This document shows, piece after piece, positions 18,861-29,910 of a DNA stretch of 64,000 bases; position 1 is the first letter of the stretch; every line of letters starts with the position of its first letter. This DNA comes from Daucus carota subsp. sativus. Lineage: Eukaryota; Streptophyta; Magnoliopsida; Apiales; Apiaceae. Position numbers and translations under genes: made by a program. The notes under the pieces are model-generated. The model ran no database searches and was not told the origin of the DNA. It was given only the letters and a program-made list of their open reading frames with translations. The stretch covers positions 39,063,296-39,127,295 of the forward strand of contig NC_030386.2 in assembly GCF_001625215.2 (NCBI RefSeq). The letters run 5' to 3'.

Positions 18861-21650
18861 ATGGCCAACGCCGACACCGAAAAACCCGCCACTCTCTCCG
18901 AGGTATTCCCGATCATGTCTTTACTTACATGTACTTGTATGTATACTTCTTGACTTATCAGATTGACCTTGTAATGAACTAGATTGGACTCATTTATAAA
19001 TAGTTGCTGATAAATTAATCTTGGGATGAGCGAGAATCGAACCGGAGACTTGGGGCAGGGATAAGCCTTTACCTGTGTATGCAATTGTGTATAATTTTTT
19101 TGTTTTTGGGTATTGATATATAAGTTAGGTTCTTAGTTGGTGTTTGAATCTTGATATAATCTTGATCTTGAAATTTTGTTAAGCCCTAGTAAGATTGAAT
19201 TTTACGCCTTTTGTTTGTGCTTCGAGACGATGTTTATACGAAGGAATTTGTGGAAAAAATTGTAAGGTATATTGTTTCTGCTGATTATGAAATTATTAGT
19301 CCATGTAATTGTGCCTGAATAAGAGAATGCACGGATTTTAACTTCCTGTTATCGATTCTACTGTGTACTTATGTCTTTCGGTAGCATGTATGTGTGGAAT
19401 CTATTAAAAAGCTGATTTGATTTGGAAAAACATTGGTCAGCCCCGTAGATTTTCAGGCCTGAGGCCACCATGCTATGTGATAAAGGAAGATTTTGAAAAG
19501 CAGTTATTCTCATCTTTGAATGGTGTAAGGATCAGATTACAATGTGTCACGTCTCGTGTAAACTACTAAAAGTTAGGAATGAATAAATGATTACTTAGGA
19601 TTGCTGTGTATCTCAAAACCAGTAACAAAAAATTGGAAATATGTTATGTTTTGTCTCTCACTGTCTCCTACTCTTTCTTACTTGAAATTGGTCATGTTGT
19701 TCAACAAGTTTTAGTAGTGCAATGATTGCTTGTATGTGATGGACAAATTGAGTAATACTACTGCAGGAGCCTAATTGTAACTATTATAACTTTTGTGTTA
19801 ATTCCTGAATTTGAAAACTTAGAGGACCGGTTCTAGTCTGTTAAACTGTGGGGGCTTTGATTCACAAGTTGCTGGAAATTTGATTACTAGCAAGTAATGC
19901 CACCTTTTACATAGGGATTTCCTTGTCATTGCTTTATAGCTGGAGTGTGTATAAAAGCACTAGTAAGGTGTCAACCAAACCCTCCCCCCCTCCCTTTTTT
20001 ATGGTCAAGTTTGGTAGCGATGGCCTGGGTTGGAGTGTATTTAATTTTTTTTGGATCAGTCACTAATCTCGTGTTGAGAGTTTTTCTTAGCCTGCCATAT
20101 TAGTCTTTAGTACAGTTGTAGCCTATGGGTTTTGAGAATAGTTGGTGAGAGCAGTTTGATCTTAGAGTTTTCGGCAGACGTGATGTATGTTTTGTTTGGA
20201 TACCACATGCAAAAGTAATGGAGGAAGGAGAAATAGGTCAATGAAAACAAATATTTGATCCTCAGGGAAATTCAGTGATTAAATATCAAGATCATTATAT
20301 TTTCGAATGAATAAAATATGAAAACATAACCAATATCTGTAAAGCTACCACTTAATTCTAGAGCAAAATTGGACAATTATATATTATATATTTATAAAAA
20401 AATTTGCTAATGAAGCATGAAGGCAAGGATTTTATAGTTTAATCCATATATGTCCTGACTTCTGTGTTGAGCTACTTGGCGCTTAATGTTTATGGACAAT
20501 TGTTTTTTTTTTATATATAAATTAACACACCCTCTTTGTATATATGTCGGTGTGTGTGTTTGTGAATTCAGCAATATCATCTTGAGAAAGAAGAAAAGCT
20601 GAATGCCGCGGAAGAAGTTGCGGTAGCAGATTCTGCTACCGAAGCTGTAAAAGAAGTTGTAGCTGCAGGGACTGAGGAATCCCCAGCGGCACCTAAAAGT
20701 AGCGAACCTGATAATGCTGCTAGTGGGGGAGACAATGAATCCCCTGATGCTACCTCTGGAGAAAGTAATGAAGCTGGTGATAGTGTCACTGTTGCTACTC
20801 CTGAAGATAGCAGCGAATCCCCTGATGCTACTTCTGGAGAAAGTAATGAAGCAGGTGAAAGTGTCACTGATGCTACTACTGAAGAAAGCAGTGAAAGTAC
20901 TGAACAAGATAATGCAGGCGACCAAGAAGTTGAAGAAACTCCAGGAATTAAGGTTAGTGTGGTTTATTTAGTTGTTTTAACCCTTTTATTCTGACCCCAT
21001 TAATAGCACTTCTCTAATATCATCTGACCTTTTCTGATTATTCAACTGATACCAGCTTGAGACGGCACCAGCAGATTTCCGTTTTCCTACTACAAACCAA
21101 AGCAGGCATTGTTTTACTAGATACATTGAATACCATAGGTTAGTCACTCCTAGTATCTCGACCTTCTTAATCGGTCACTTGGGTCACAGTTCTTTCTTAA
21201 GTTAAACTTTTCTCTGTCGGGCTATTTACTATCTTTTGGGTTTGGCCTTATCATCTCAGGTGTGTTGCTGCAAAAGGTGAAGGTGCTCCAGAGTGTGATA
21301 AGTTCGCCAAGTACTATCGTTCGCTTTGCCCAGGCGAATGGGTATGACTGTTCTTTGTAGTTTGTACTTTCATGTTTTTAAGACTTTTGTAGTGAGTCTT
21401 GTTTCGGCAATTTAAATTTCGATTGATAAAAACTTGTGTCAAACTTGCCTAGTTATATTCTTACCTTCCAAGATCTAAGCTACTTATAGTCATATAAGTA
21501 TATTCAAGCTTCCTTATATCTTCCTCTTTTGTCTCTAATTTTACATCATCCGAGTCCTAAATCTTTTAGGTGTTATTCTGTTTTGTATGGACGCAGGTAG
21601 ACAGATGGAACGAGCAAAGGGAGAATGGCACCTTTCCAGGTCCCCTCTAG
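18861..21650 (+). CDS. COX6B: Cytochrome c oxidase subunit 6b (COX6B) with acidic N-terminal extension
   Basis: Small subunit of mitochondrial complex IV, on the intermembrane-space side. Five exons: 18861-18902, 20572-20952, 21056-21138, 21260-21341 and 21597-21650, total 642 nt, 213 aa. The C-terminal 72 residues are the COX6B core: LETAPADFRFPTTNQSRHC, then a CX9C pair (C160, C170) and a CX10C pair (C181, C192), the oxidative-folding pattern imported by the Mia40 route, ending ENGTFPGPL. The first 140 residues form a Glu/Ser/Ala-rich, very acidic extension, as in the long plant form COX6b-1. The extension contains a tandem repeat of about 29 residues (ESPDATSGESNEAG twice). Intron 1 is about 1.67 kb. 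Confidence 0.95.
18960..19095 (-). mobile_element. Possible SINE fragment in COX6B intron 1
   Basis: On the minus strand it shows a B-box-like GGTTCGATTCTCGC followed by TCATCCCAAGATTAA, similar in layout to the SINEs at 6.9 and 7.9 kb. No clear A box and no tail or duplications seen, so this is weak. Confidence 0.3.
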
Positions 21651-22043
21651 GCGATTACTGCTGCTTAAAGAAAAGCCGAGTATAAATGCTAGATGTCATT
21701 ATGTGTACCTTCTGGATCTGCTGATGAGTTGATCAGCACGAGTTAATAATGTTGCATTTACTTCACGATTGAATACTTGTTGCTGCACGGCGGAAGTTTG
21801 TGCTAGTAAGCAGAAACATAAAACTTCATTTTTCGTTTAAGTAAATGCTCGACTATCTGTAACAGTAAAAGTTAGTCCATGAACCAACAGGGTTCTTGGG
21901 CTTGTTATAATCTACGACACAATTACATGTTAGTGATTAGTTTATCCTTGCTCCATGGCGCCTATAATTTTAGTTCATAGTACTTGGGAAAGCTGACTGT
22001 TCTGCTCTTCACTACAGCAAGACATTTGAGTCAAATGTATTCC

Positions 22044-22190
22044 TCCCTCCCTCCGTTTTTCTTGTTAATTTGTCAAAATTCATCTTTTAATCAATTATAA
22101 TAAATTATAATAAATAAGCTAGTATATGTTATCAAAGGTTTGTATTGTCTTTTAGAAAAATTAACAAATTGAACAAGAAATTTAGTTATA
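22044..22190. mobile_element. Degenerate Stowaway-like MITE
   Basis: Left part CTCCCTCCGTTTTTCTTGTT, right part AACAAATTGAACAAGAAATT, an imperfect inverted repeat around an AT-rich core. The terminal GGGAG-TA on the right is missing. Confidence 0.4.
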
Positions 22191-22247
22191 AGAAATTTTA
22201 TCTGAATATTAACAAGTACTCTATAAGCTTTGCTTAGGACACACTCA

Positions 22248-23303
22248 CAGTGGCGGAACCAGGACTTAGATTTAGGGGGGGCTCAGGACTTAGATTTAGG
22301 GGGGCTCAAACAGTGTTGTTCACGGGTCATTCGGGTACTAGGTACGGACGATCGGGTACGTAAAATGCCAGTTGTTATGAATCGGGTACGATGACCGGCG
22401 AATCCGGTTCGCGGTTCGATATCTTGATCTCTTTTAGTGATTTTTCACTAACAATATATAGTCTACTTATGATTTCATGATTAAAATATTTATTTTACCC
22501 GAAAATAGAGAAGTAAGTTAATCAAAAAATGAATTTTAAGGTTACTTAATAAATGGTAAGGACCTTCAATACATATTTATAAGGGGATCTAAATCTTTTT
22601 TGTAAAAAGGCATGTCTCGTGTGTCTTTTCTTTCATCTGTATCATCTTCTCAGCTCCTTTCTTTTCTTATTTCTTTTACTAAAGTACGTTTCTAAAAACA
22701 ATTTCAATCAAGATAGTGTCAAGTTATCTTCCTTTGTAATATCGCTTACGTTAAAGGTGGATCGCCAAAATCAGCGAACTCGAACGTGATCCCTGGTGAT
22801 CCAGGTCGAAGTGGAATCATGTTCGAGAACATTTCAGATCGATACTTTTTATCTAGAGTGCAGGAGCATTTCTTAAGATTATACAAGCTGCTAGAAGAGG
22901 GTCCATGCACATTTTAACATATAAGAAGAGTAATGTAATTATGTGCAAAGTCTTTTGAAAACAACTAAGTGACCATCATAATTCAAAAGAACAAATGTAA
23001 AATAGTTCAAAATTCAAACTCTAATTCTTGAGAAATCCAGAACCCTCAATTAACAATCTTTTTACACAAAATCACAACAGATACGAAAAGATTAAAGAAT
23101 AACAATTTATCCAAGAATCGATCAAAATATCATACCTTGAAATTTGGAAAGCAAGTCTCTCTATATCTATAATCCAACGGGGGCTAAAAAAAATTATATT
23201 GACATCTCAATAACTTAGGGGGGGCTGAAAAAAAAATATACACTATTTTTTCAAGTTCGGGGGGGCTCTAGCATCCCCTAGCCCCCCTCTGGTTCCGCCA
23301 CTG
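22248..23303. mobile_element. hAT-type non-autonomous element, complete
   Basis: 1056 bp with a perfect 15-bp terminal inverted repeat CAGTGGCGGAACCAG, flanked by a perfect 8-bp target duplication CACACTCA (22240-22247 and 23304-23311), as expected of the hAT superfamily. Subterminal regions carry runs of G or C; at the left, GGACTTAGATTTAGGGGGG is tandemly repeated. There is no transposase reading frame. Confidence 0.93.
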
Positions 23304-23442
23304 CACACTCACACACATGATAAATATCTGTTGTAGACATCAATCATCCTACCTGCAGAATAATACTCTTCAGGGGAATATCTTTAGGACAACTTATTAT
23401 CTTAAAACTGAAGCAACATCAGTAAGTCAATCAGAACATTAT

Positions 23443-23687
23443 GGGGCCGTTTGAGTGAGTTTAAAATGAGTGTTTTTTGCTTAAAATAAAAAAGTGGAGT
23501 AGAAATTAGAAGCAAGTTAAGACTTATAAGTGATTAAAGTATTTGGGAAATAAGCAGAAATCCTGAAACAAAAGCTAGCATTCCTAACTTTTTATAAGTG
23601 CTTCTTGATTTTTTACACAAACGGTACGAAACAAGTGCTTCTAACTTATGAACCAGAAGCCGGCTTAAAAGTGGGAAACAAACCCCC
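23443..23687. mobile_element. MITE, GGGGCCGTTTG family, copy 1
   Basis: Begins GGGGCCGTTTGAGTGAG and ends GTGGGAAACAAACCCCC, with AAAAAGTGGAGTAGAAATTA and AAGTGCTTCTTGATTTTTTA inside. The 52875-53101 element has the same ends and order of motifs. No exact target duplication found. Confidence 0.7.
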
Positions 23688-24539
23688 ACTATATTGTGCA
23701 TGTATGGGAGAAAACCTCATTTTGATCGGAATCACATTGTACGTACAAGTTGTTTAAATTATATGTAAAATTTTGACTTATCAAAGTATAAGAAGTTGAA
23801 AATTCTATTTTGTTTTCCCAATTGACTTGTTCTTATCAACATGTAATATTTATTATTATATTAGTAATTTTATTCAAACTAATAAATTAAAAATTATTTT
23901 TCAATCACAAGTAACTTTTTATTTTTATGTTAAACTAAACGGTCCCATTATCTTCGTTATCTTCTCGTGTTTCCGAAATCTCATTTGAATTTGAAGGCTT
24001 ACCTAATTCCATAGGCGAGTGTTGAACATTTCTCGCACTCCCTTCATGTTGGAGTATTGTGGTGGTCGAAAATCATGCAATGTTAGACCAATTATACCGG
24101 TACTTTGTTTGTTGAGATGTTCTGTAAAGAACTTTGTTTCATGTTACTGTGTAAGTTGGGATGTCAAATTCTTGTAACCAGATTTGTTCTGTTTTCTTAT
24201 CATGAAAGCAAGTGACTACATTCTTTGTGGGTTGCTTTGCTCGCATCAAATAGATATTTGATATATTCACTCGACTACTCGAGAAAGGTACATGGAGAAT
24301 GAGATGTACGTAAATTTTAAGAACGGTGAAAAATACTTGATCTTGCCAGAATACGGAGTCTGTTTTAGTATTGTATTGATGATCCGATCGTATAAATGTT
24401 ATGTACATAATTAGTGCCGTTCATTACTAGTACATACAATTCTGTTAAGTTTAAAATTTGGCTTTATCAATGTTATAGAGCCCAGCGCGTAGTAGTTGAC
24501 CTAATCCGGTACATCCCCAGCTTCTCTAAGCCGAGAAAA

Positions 24540-25690
24540 GGCCCTGAGGGGCACAATTTCAATACATAATGCCCTAAATGGCACTGTCCAGAAAAAAGGC
24601 CCCAACTGGCACTTCAAAACACGGGTTAAAGTAGCGTTTTGTATATTTGAATAAGACGCCACACGCATTCACGTTTTGGCAATTCCATTTACTAAATAAG
24701 CATCAACGTGACTTGGAGTCACGTTTACCCACCTTGAAACGTGATCTCAAGTTACGTTTCACTGATTAATTTTATAAATAAAACTTGAAATTAACGGTTG
24801 TTAACATTTTAGAGTTCACTTTTAGGTTTTAGAATGATTTATTTATACTCGAAATTAAATTGACAGACGGTTAGGGTTTAGGATTGAGGGTGTAGGGCCG
24901 GTAGGCCCTACTCCCTCGAGCCTAAACCCTAATTAATACGAGGCTGAAGGGCCGAAGGCCCTGAAGCCGAGACGCTGGCGGAATAAATAAATTTACAATC
25001 GTTAACATTTAGGGTTTAGGTTTGGGTTTTAGAATGATTAATTCATACTGTAAATTAAATTGGCCGACGGTTAGGGTTTAAGATTGAGGGTGTAGGGCCG
25101 GTAGGCCCTACTCCCTCGAGCCTAAACCCTAATTAATGCGAGGCTGAAGGGCCGAAGGCCCTGAAGCCGAGACGCCGGCGGAATAAATAAATTTACAATC
25201 GTTAACATTTTGGGTTTAGGTTTAGGGTTGTAAAATAATTAATTCGTACTGTGTACTAAATTAAAAATATTAATCTTAAAAACATAGATTAATAATTTTT
25301 AATATTTTAAGATTCATATTTGGGTTTTAGAATGATTTATTTATCTTGAAATTAAATTAATTTTTAAAAAAACATTAGTCAAAACGTAACTTTAATCTGG
25401 GACTAAGAGGTAACACAGACACTAAACGTGGAACGTAACCACAAGTTACGTTTCTAACTTTGAGTTATATATAAAAAAAAAAGGTGGCTGAAACGTTACT
25501 GTAAGCCACGTTTTATTTGTTGAAATTTGAAACTCATGATTGAAACGCAAGACGAAGTTGCGTCTTGCCCTTTTGTATAAAAAAACATGTAAACGCCAAC
25601 CGAAGTAACGTTTTGATGTGCCATTCAGGGCCAATTTTTATCAGCGTGCCATTCTGGACCATTCTTCGAGCTAAAGTGACTGCCAGGGCC
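24540..25690. mobile_element. Candidate DNA element with triple-motif inverted ends and ACGT hairpins
   Basis: The left 100 bp contains three spaced copies of a GGCCCTGANNGGCAC-like motif (24540, 24571, 24598). The right 100 bp contains three copies in inverse orientation (GTGCCATTCAGGGCC near 25618, GTGCCATTCTGGACC near 25646, and GACTGCCAGGGCC ending 25690). Between them are short hairpins with an ACGT or TGCG core: AACGTGACT-TGG-AGTCACGTT (24705-24725), AACGTAAC-CACAA-GTTACGTT (25432-25452), ACGCAA-GACGAAG-TTGCGT (25545-25563) and others, plus a tandem 200-bp repeat. No open frame of note and no target duplication recognised. I infer a non-autonomous transposon; the class is unknown. Confidence 0.5.
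24835..25235 (+). repeat. 200-bp tandem repeat, two copies plus diverged flanking partial copies
   Basis: The phrase GTAGGCCCTACTCCCTCGAG occurs at 24901 and at 25101, exactly 200 bp apart, and the units are almost identical. Each holds TTAGGGTTTA, two small palindromes (GGGCCGGTAGGCCCT and AGGGCCGAAGGCCCT) and GAATAAATAAATTTACAATC. Diverged partial units extend to about 24780 on the left and 25350 on the right. Confidence 0.9.
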
Positions 25691-26205
25691 CTCACCCGAC
25701 CTGCAAACCGAACCACCATGCTAAACTTATCTTGGTACTGTTTCTTGGAATTCCCATGTGGTGGGGCTGCTATACTTCGGACTTCGCGGATATCTTGGAG
25801 TTACTGATATGATCGGTAACTTAACATGGTATTAGAGTTTAATTCTAAATAATTATCAGGTTTTAGTTTTACTACCCCTTATATTTATACTACCTTTTAT
25901 ATTTTTAATTGTCCGATTTAAAATATTGAAACTGCGTCAATAGACACATCCAAATATTAAGAGTTAAAAGGGCATTTCGCCTATTCTATTTGTTCAGGTG
26001 ATAAGTAACATCGAAGCAATACGCGACACATCCGAAAAAGGGTACAAGATCTGTTTGGTAAGTAAATCCCTTGCTGTGTACAGACCATTTAGGACTACAT
26101 GAATCATGATCACTCACTTGAAAAGGACTAAAATATACATGATTTTTTTTCCCTCAGAAAATAAACTCTATAAAGGAGGCCTCTATTTTCTATTACATAG
26201 GATCA

Positions 26206-26214
26206 CTATATATA
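26206..26214 (+). promoter_or_regulatory. Candidate TATA box of the phytocyanin gene
   Basis: CTATATATA lies about 60 bp before the ATG at 26272, at a usual plant spacing for a leader of about 30 bp. Confidence 0.6.
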
Positions 26215-26271
26215 GAGAGCTCCGGTTCAGAATCATATTAAACCAACTCCTCTCTCTTTAAACTTTCGACA

Positions 26272-27241
26272 ATGGCAAGCTCTGTTGCAGGCATTGTGTG
26301 TTTGATCTCGATTTTTATAACTGCTGTGCCGAGTTTAGGCAAAGATTACACTGTAGGGGACTCATCTGGCTGGGCACTCAGTGTTGATTACAGCACTTGG
26401 GCTACTGGCAAAACTTTCAATGTTGGAGACAATCTTGGTAAGTTCACAATTTTATTTCATTTTCTATACACTCGGCTCAAACATCCAATATCAATAACTC
26501 AATTCGTCACCAAGAGTCTGTTTGTCTAGATTCAAAGTTAGGGACGTAAAACTATTTCTGACTTTAAGCTGAAAAATGTTTGTTTGTGTAATAAGTCAGA
26601 GGTTAGTTTGATGTATTTTTTTCAGCGGCTTAATTTTTTAAAACTTTTTTTTGATAAAAGTTACCAATAAATCACTTTTATTTTTATTATTATATTTTTA
26701 ATAAATCATAAATCATTCATTAGCCAAAATTACCAAACAGATATTTTAAACTTTCAGTTTATCATATTAATTCACGTTAAGTCATAAGTCAGAATTTTGC
26801 CGGCAAACAGGCTCTACATGTGCTAATGTTTTTGTCTTCTTGGTAGTGTTCAAGTATGGAAGTGGTCACACTGTGGATGAAGTGAGTTCGGGTGATTATA
26901 GTTCCTGCACTATCGGAAATTCAATAACTTCTGACAACACTGGATCGACAAAAATCCCTCTGAAGACCGCAGGCACGCATTATTTCATCTGCGGTGTAAT
27001 TGGACATTGCAGTGGAGGAATGAAAGTAGCGGTGACTGTTGCAGCGGGTGCTACCCCAGCACCCGCTGGCACTTCAGTACCACCCGCGACCGCGGGTGGT
27101 ACTAGTGCTACTTTTCCCACACCAACTGCAACTACATCAGGCAGTAATCCGGCTTTAGCTAGTTCATCAGGAACTTTTTCCGCGATTTTGGACCTGTTCC
27201 TCAGTACTTGTCTTATTTTGGTCTGCAAGTTAATTGTTTAG
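26272..27241 (+). CDS. Phytocyanin (blue copper protein, uclacyanin-like), probably GPI-anchored
   Basis: Secreted plastocyanin-like copper protein of the plant cell surface. Exons 26272-26437 and 26847-27241 (intron GT-AG, phase 1), 561 nt, 186 aa. Residues 1-23 are a signal peptide ([18 protein letters not shown]). The mature domain starts [17 protein letters not shown], and DNLVFKY spans the splice site. Probable type 1 copper ligands are H63, C104, H109 and M114 (in [14 protein letters not shown]); Met as axial ligand fits uclacyanins rather than stellacyanins. C76 and C110 are placed for the family disulphide. A Pro/Ala/Thr/Ser-rich arabinogalactan-like region follows, then a hydrophobic tail ([14 protein letters not shown]), the usual GPI signal. 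A MITE lies in the single intron. Confidence 0.92.
26513..26815. mobile_element. MITE in the phytocyanin intron
   Basis: Ends AGAGTCTGTTTGTC and GGCAAACAGGCTCT; contains GTTAAGTCATAAGTCAG like the 13109-13378 element. It fills most of the intron. No target duplication identified. Confidence 0.7.
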
Positions 27242-27488
27242 TAATGTGGCCATGTTGAAAACCTCCAACTTTCGACAGGCCAGGATAGAGGCAGTGCCGC
27301 AGGGCTCTCTAGCTACTTCATTTGGTTCTATTTCATTGTTGTTTTCGTGTATTTATGACTGAGTATTTTGAGTTATATTTGTGTTGAACCTTTGTCTAGA
27401 GTTCTTGGAGCATGCTAAATAAAGTTGAAGAAAATCAAAGAGCTGTTGTTTTAGACTTTTATTCCGGTAATGTTTGGTCTTGATTCTT

Positions 27489-27854
27489 AGAGCAAGTCCA
27501 ATACTAGATGCTATATATCTATTGCTATTGCTATAATATAACACCAAAAAGTGTTTTTTGGTGCTAAAATAAAACTTGCACTCCAATGCTAAGTTCTATA
27601 ACTAGTTTCAAATTTAACCAACTCATTAACTTTTACCTAACTTCTATAAATTTTATTAAATATCTCAACAAATATAGAACCAAGGATGATGTGGCAACAT
27701 GGATGGATCCATCCTTGGTTTCAAATATAGAACCAAAGATGCATCTATGCATCGAAGCATCCAAATATAGCACCCCTTTGGAGTTGAGTTTTTTTACTTT
27801 TGATGCTATAATATAGCAATGGAACCAAGTATAGCATTGCATTGGAGTTGCTCT
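27489..27854. mobile_element. MITE with AGAGCAA(G)TCCAAT ends
   Basis: 366 bp from AGAGCAAGTCCAATACTAG to ATTGCATTGGAGTTGCTCT, an inverted repeat of about 14 bp. Inside are GCTATAATATA and its inverse, and a short palindromic TGGATGGATCCATCC. No coding capacity. Confidence 0.65.
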
Positions 27855-28458
27855 GGAGATTGAGGTTTCAAATATGTTTAATCTAGTAGTTTAATAACCT
27901 TTTCTGAAATCATTTCGAATATAGGTTTCTCTGTGTATATTAAATTTTTTTAACTTGAAAAATTAAATAAAACCAGTTTAATGTATTTCAATGCAGGAGG
28001 ACTTATTTTTTTAAACTTGAAAAACTGGACAAAACCGATTTAATATATTTCGCCGGAGACCAAGATATATGCACATCATTGGAGAGGCAGCTTGGGCCTT
28101 GGGAGGGTTTACTAGAAAAAAGGTGGCCTCAAAACTAGAAAGGCCCAAGTAATTAGGCCCGTATATAGACATGTTAGTCCATCTCTTTTTAAATCCTACT
28201 TTAAGAAAATTGCTATAAGATTTATAAGGCCTCAAAATCAGCATGAACCATCTAGGCCCATATACATGTATAATCTTACCGTTGATCCTGAGCGGAAAGA
28301 TATCTTTTTTATTATTTTAATTTCGTAAAATAAATCTCAAATGGTATATCTACAAACTTTTTACAAAAAATACACTTAACAACCTTTCGTCCTCGCAATT
28401 GTATAAATTATAGTTTAAATTGAAAATTCCATTCCAAATATTTGGGGGTGGGCCGGGA
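27855..28458. other. Intergenic, no gene seen
   Basis: AT-rich spacer. A phrase of the type CTTGAAAAA(T)T...AAAACC(A/G)...TTTAAT(G/A)TATTTC is repeated at about 27953 and 28015. No coding region recognised. Confidence 0.4.
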
Positions 28459-29178
28459 TAGGGCTGCTCATGGGTTGTCCAACCCGTTGGAACCGACCCG
28501 ACCCAATCCTAAACCGGGCCGACTAAACCGACCCATTCAAAACCGAGGGCCAATTGGGTTGATTTCTGTTTGAACCGTTTATAATGGGTTGGGTTAAAAT
28601 ATATCTTTTATAAACCTTAAACCAACCCAGCTCGGCCCAATAAATTAAGCAACTCATTTCATGTCTACTACACTACTATTACTACAGCCCGACTTAAAAC
28701 CTGGTTTTAGAATTTGTGGCAAAATGTATTTAGTCTGTCTAGTTTAAGTTGTGATCACATGTTTGGATTAATTTGCATTGGCACAAAGCCACATATCCTG
28801 ATTAATTTGCATTTGCATTATAGTTAAGGCACATTATTTCAGGATATTCCTTATGTTTCAACTTGCGACTGCAAGATAGTAGATCCTGGTGTCTTGTGCA
28901 GTGCTGAGCGTACAACTTAATGCTGTGCTACATAAACACTTACTTTTTACAACAAATCAGCATATGAACTAAACCACACTCAGCATTCGACAACTAGGAT
29001 TTTGTCTTTTACAACCCGATCAACTCTACCCCAATCAACCCAACCCGTCGTACTATTAGTAGGGTTGGGTTTCTAATTATTTTTATGATTGTTGGGTTAA
29101 TATTTGGTAACCCGTTCTAAATGGGTTGGCTCGCTTAAATGGCCGAAACCGGCCGAACCCAGCCCATGTGCAGCCCTA
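28459..29178. mobile_element. hAT-type non-autonomous element
   Basis: 720 bp with ends TAGGGCTGCTCATGGG and CCCATGTGCAGCCCTA (imperfect inverted repeat), flanked by GGCCGGGA (28451-28458) and GGCCGGGG (29179-29186), an 8-bp target duplication with one mismatch. Subterminal regions are rich in AACCCG, GACCCG and CCGGCC motifs on both sides. No transposase frame. Confidence 0.85.
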
Positions 29179-29186
29179 GGCCGGGG

Positions 29187-29854
29187 TAATTATTTTCACA
29201 ATGATATTCTACAGGGATGGGGAGAATTTTGTATTAAATACAATTAGAATTTAAGATTTCATTAAAGATTTTTGAAAAAGTAAGATAATGTCTATTTTTA
29301 CAGCTGTATTAGATGTTGGGGTATATCTAAGATTTTTGTAAAATTACTTGTAAATTGTAACTTGAACATTTGAAATGTAACAGCAAAATACAAATAAAAG
29401 GGAGCACATGAAAAATCAAACTCTAAAATATTATGGAAAAAAAAAATAGACAAGGATATACATAACAAGGAGATGTAATATAATTAGCAATTTTTTATAG
29501 ACCACTATATATGTGTTTGTATATATGTTTGTGATTTTTGATCTTACCATAAAATATAATGTATAAACATTAGTCTTATTCAGAAAAACTAAACTCTCAA
29601 CCTAATTTATTACCGTTAACATCTATAAGATTTTAAGTATATGGATGATATTATATTCTTTTTAAATTTTCGATCCGGTTCTATATCTCCATCCAAAATT
29701 CGATATTCATATATATCTTCACAGGCGCATAATAATGAATTTATAATCTCTTAATATCCAAGATATCTTTTGAAATTTATGATTCGAGACAAATTCTTGA
29801 CAGCAAATTGAATGCTTTTTACAAATGCACCGCATCTTCACACATCGCCTTCAA
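29187..29854. other. AT-rich upstream region of the AHL gene
   Basis: No gene or element recognised. This is the presumed promoter region of the next gene. Confidence 0.4.
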
Positions 29855-29864
29855 CTATAAAAAA
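29855..29864 (+). promoter_or_regulatory. TATA box of the AHL gene
   Basis: CTATAAAAAA lies 47-56 bp before the ATG at 29911. It lies downstream of the earlier in-frame ATG at 29812, so the transcript probably starts near 29890 and uses the second ATG. Confidence 0.65.
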
Positions 29865-29910
29865 GCCCCCAATCCCACAACTCCATTCACAATTTCTTAG
29901 CCTTCAGAAA

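Noticed and set aside
20577..20867. 96-codon Ser/Leu-rich minus-strand frame
   Set aside because: Antisense of the repetitive COX6B exon 2.
24835..25240. Possible interstitial telomere repeats (TTTAGGG)
   Set aside because: TTAGGGTTTA occurs only once or twice per 200-bp unit and never as a tandem heptamer run, so it is part of a different repeat.
29812..29910. N-terminal extension of the AHL gene from ATG 29812
   Set aside because: A good TATA box lies inside the extension, so the main transcript should begin after this ATG; the extension has no recognisable domain.
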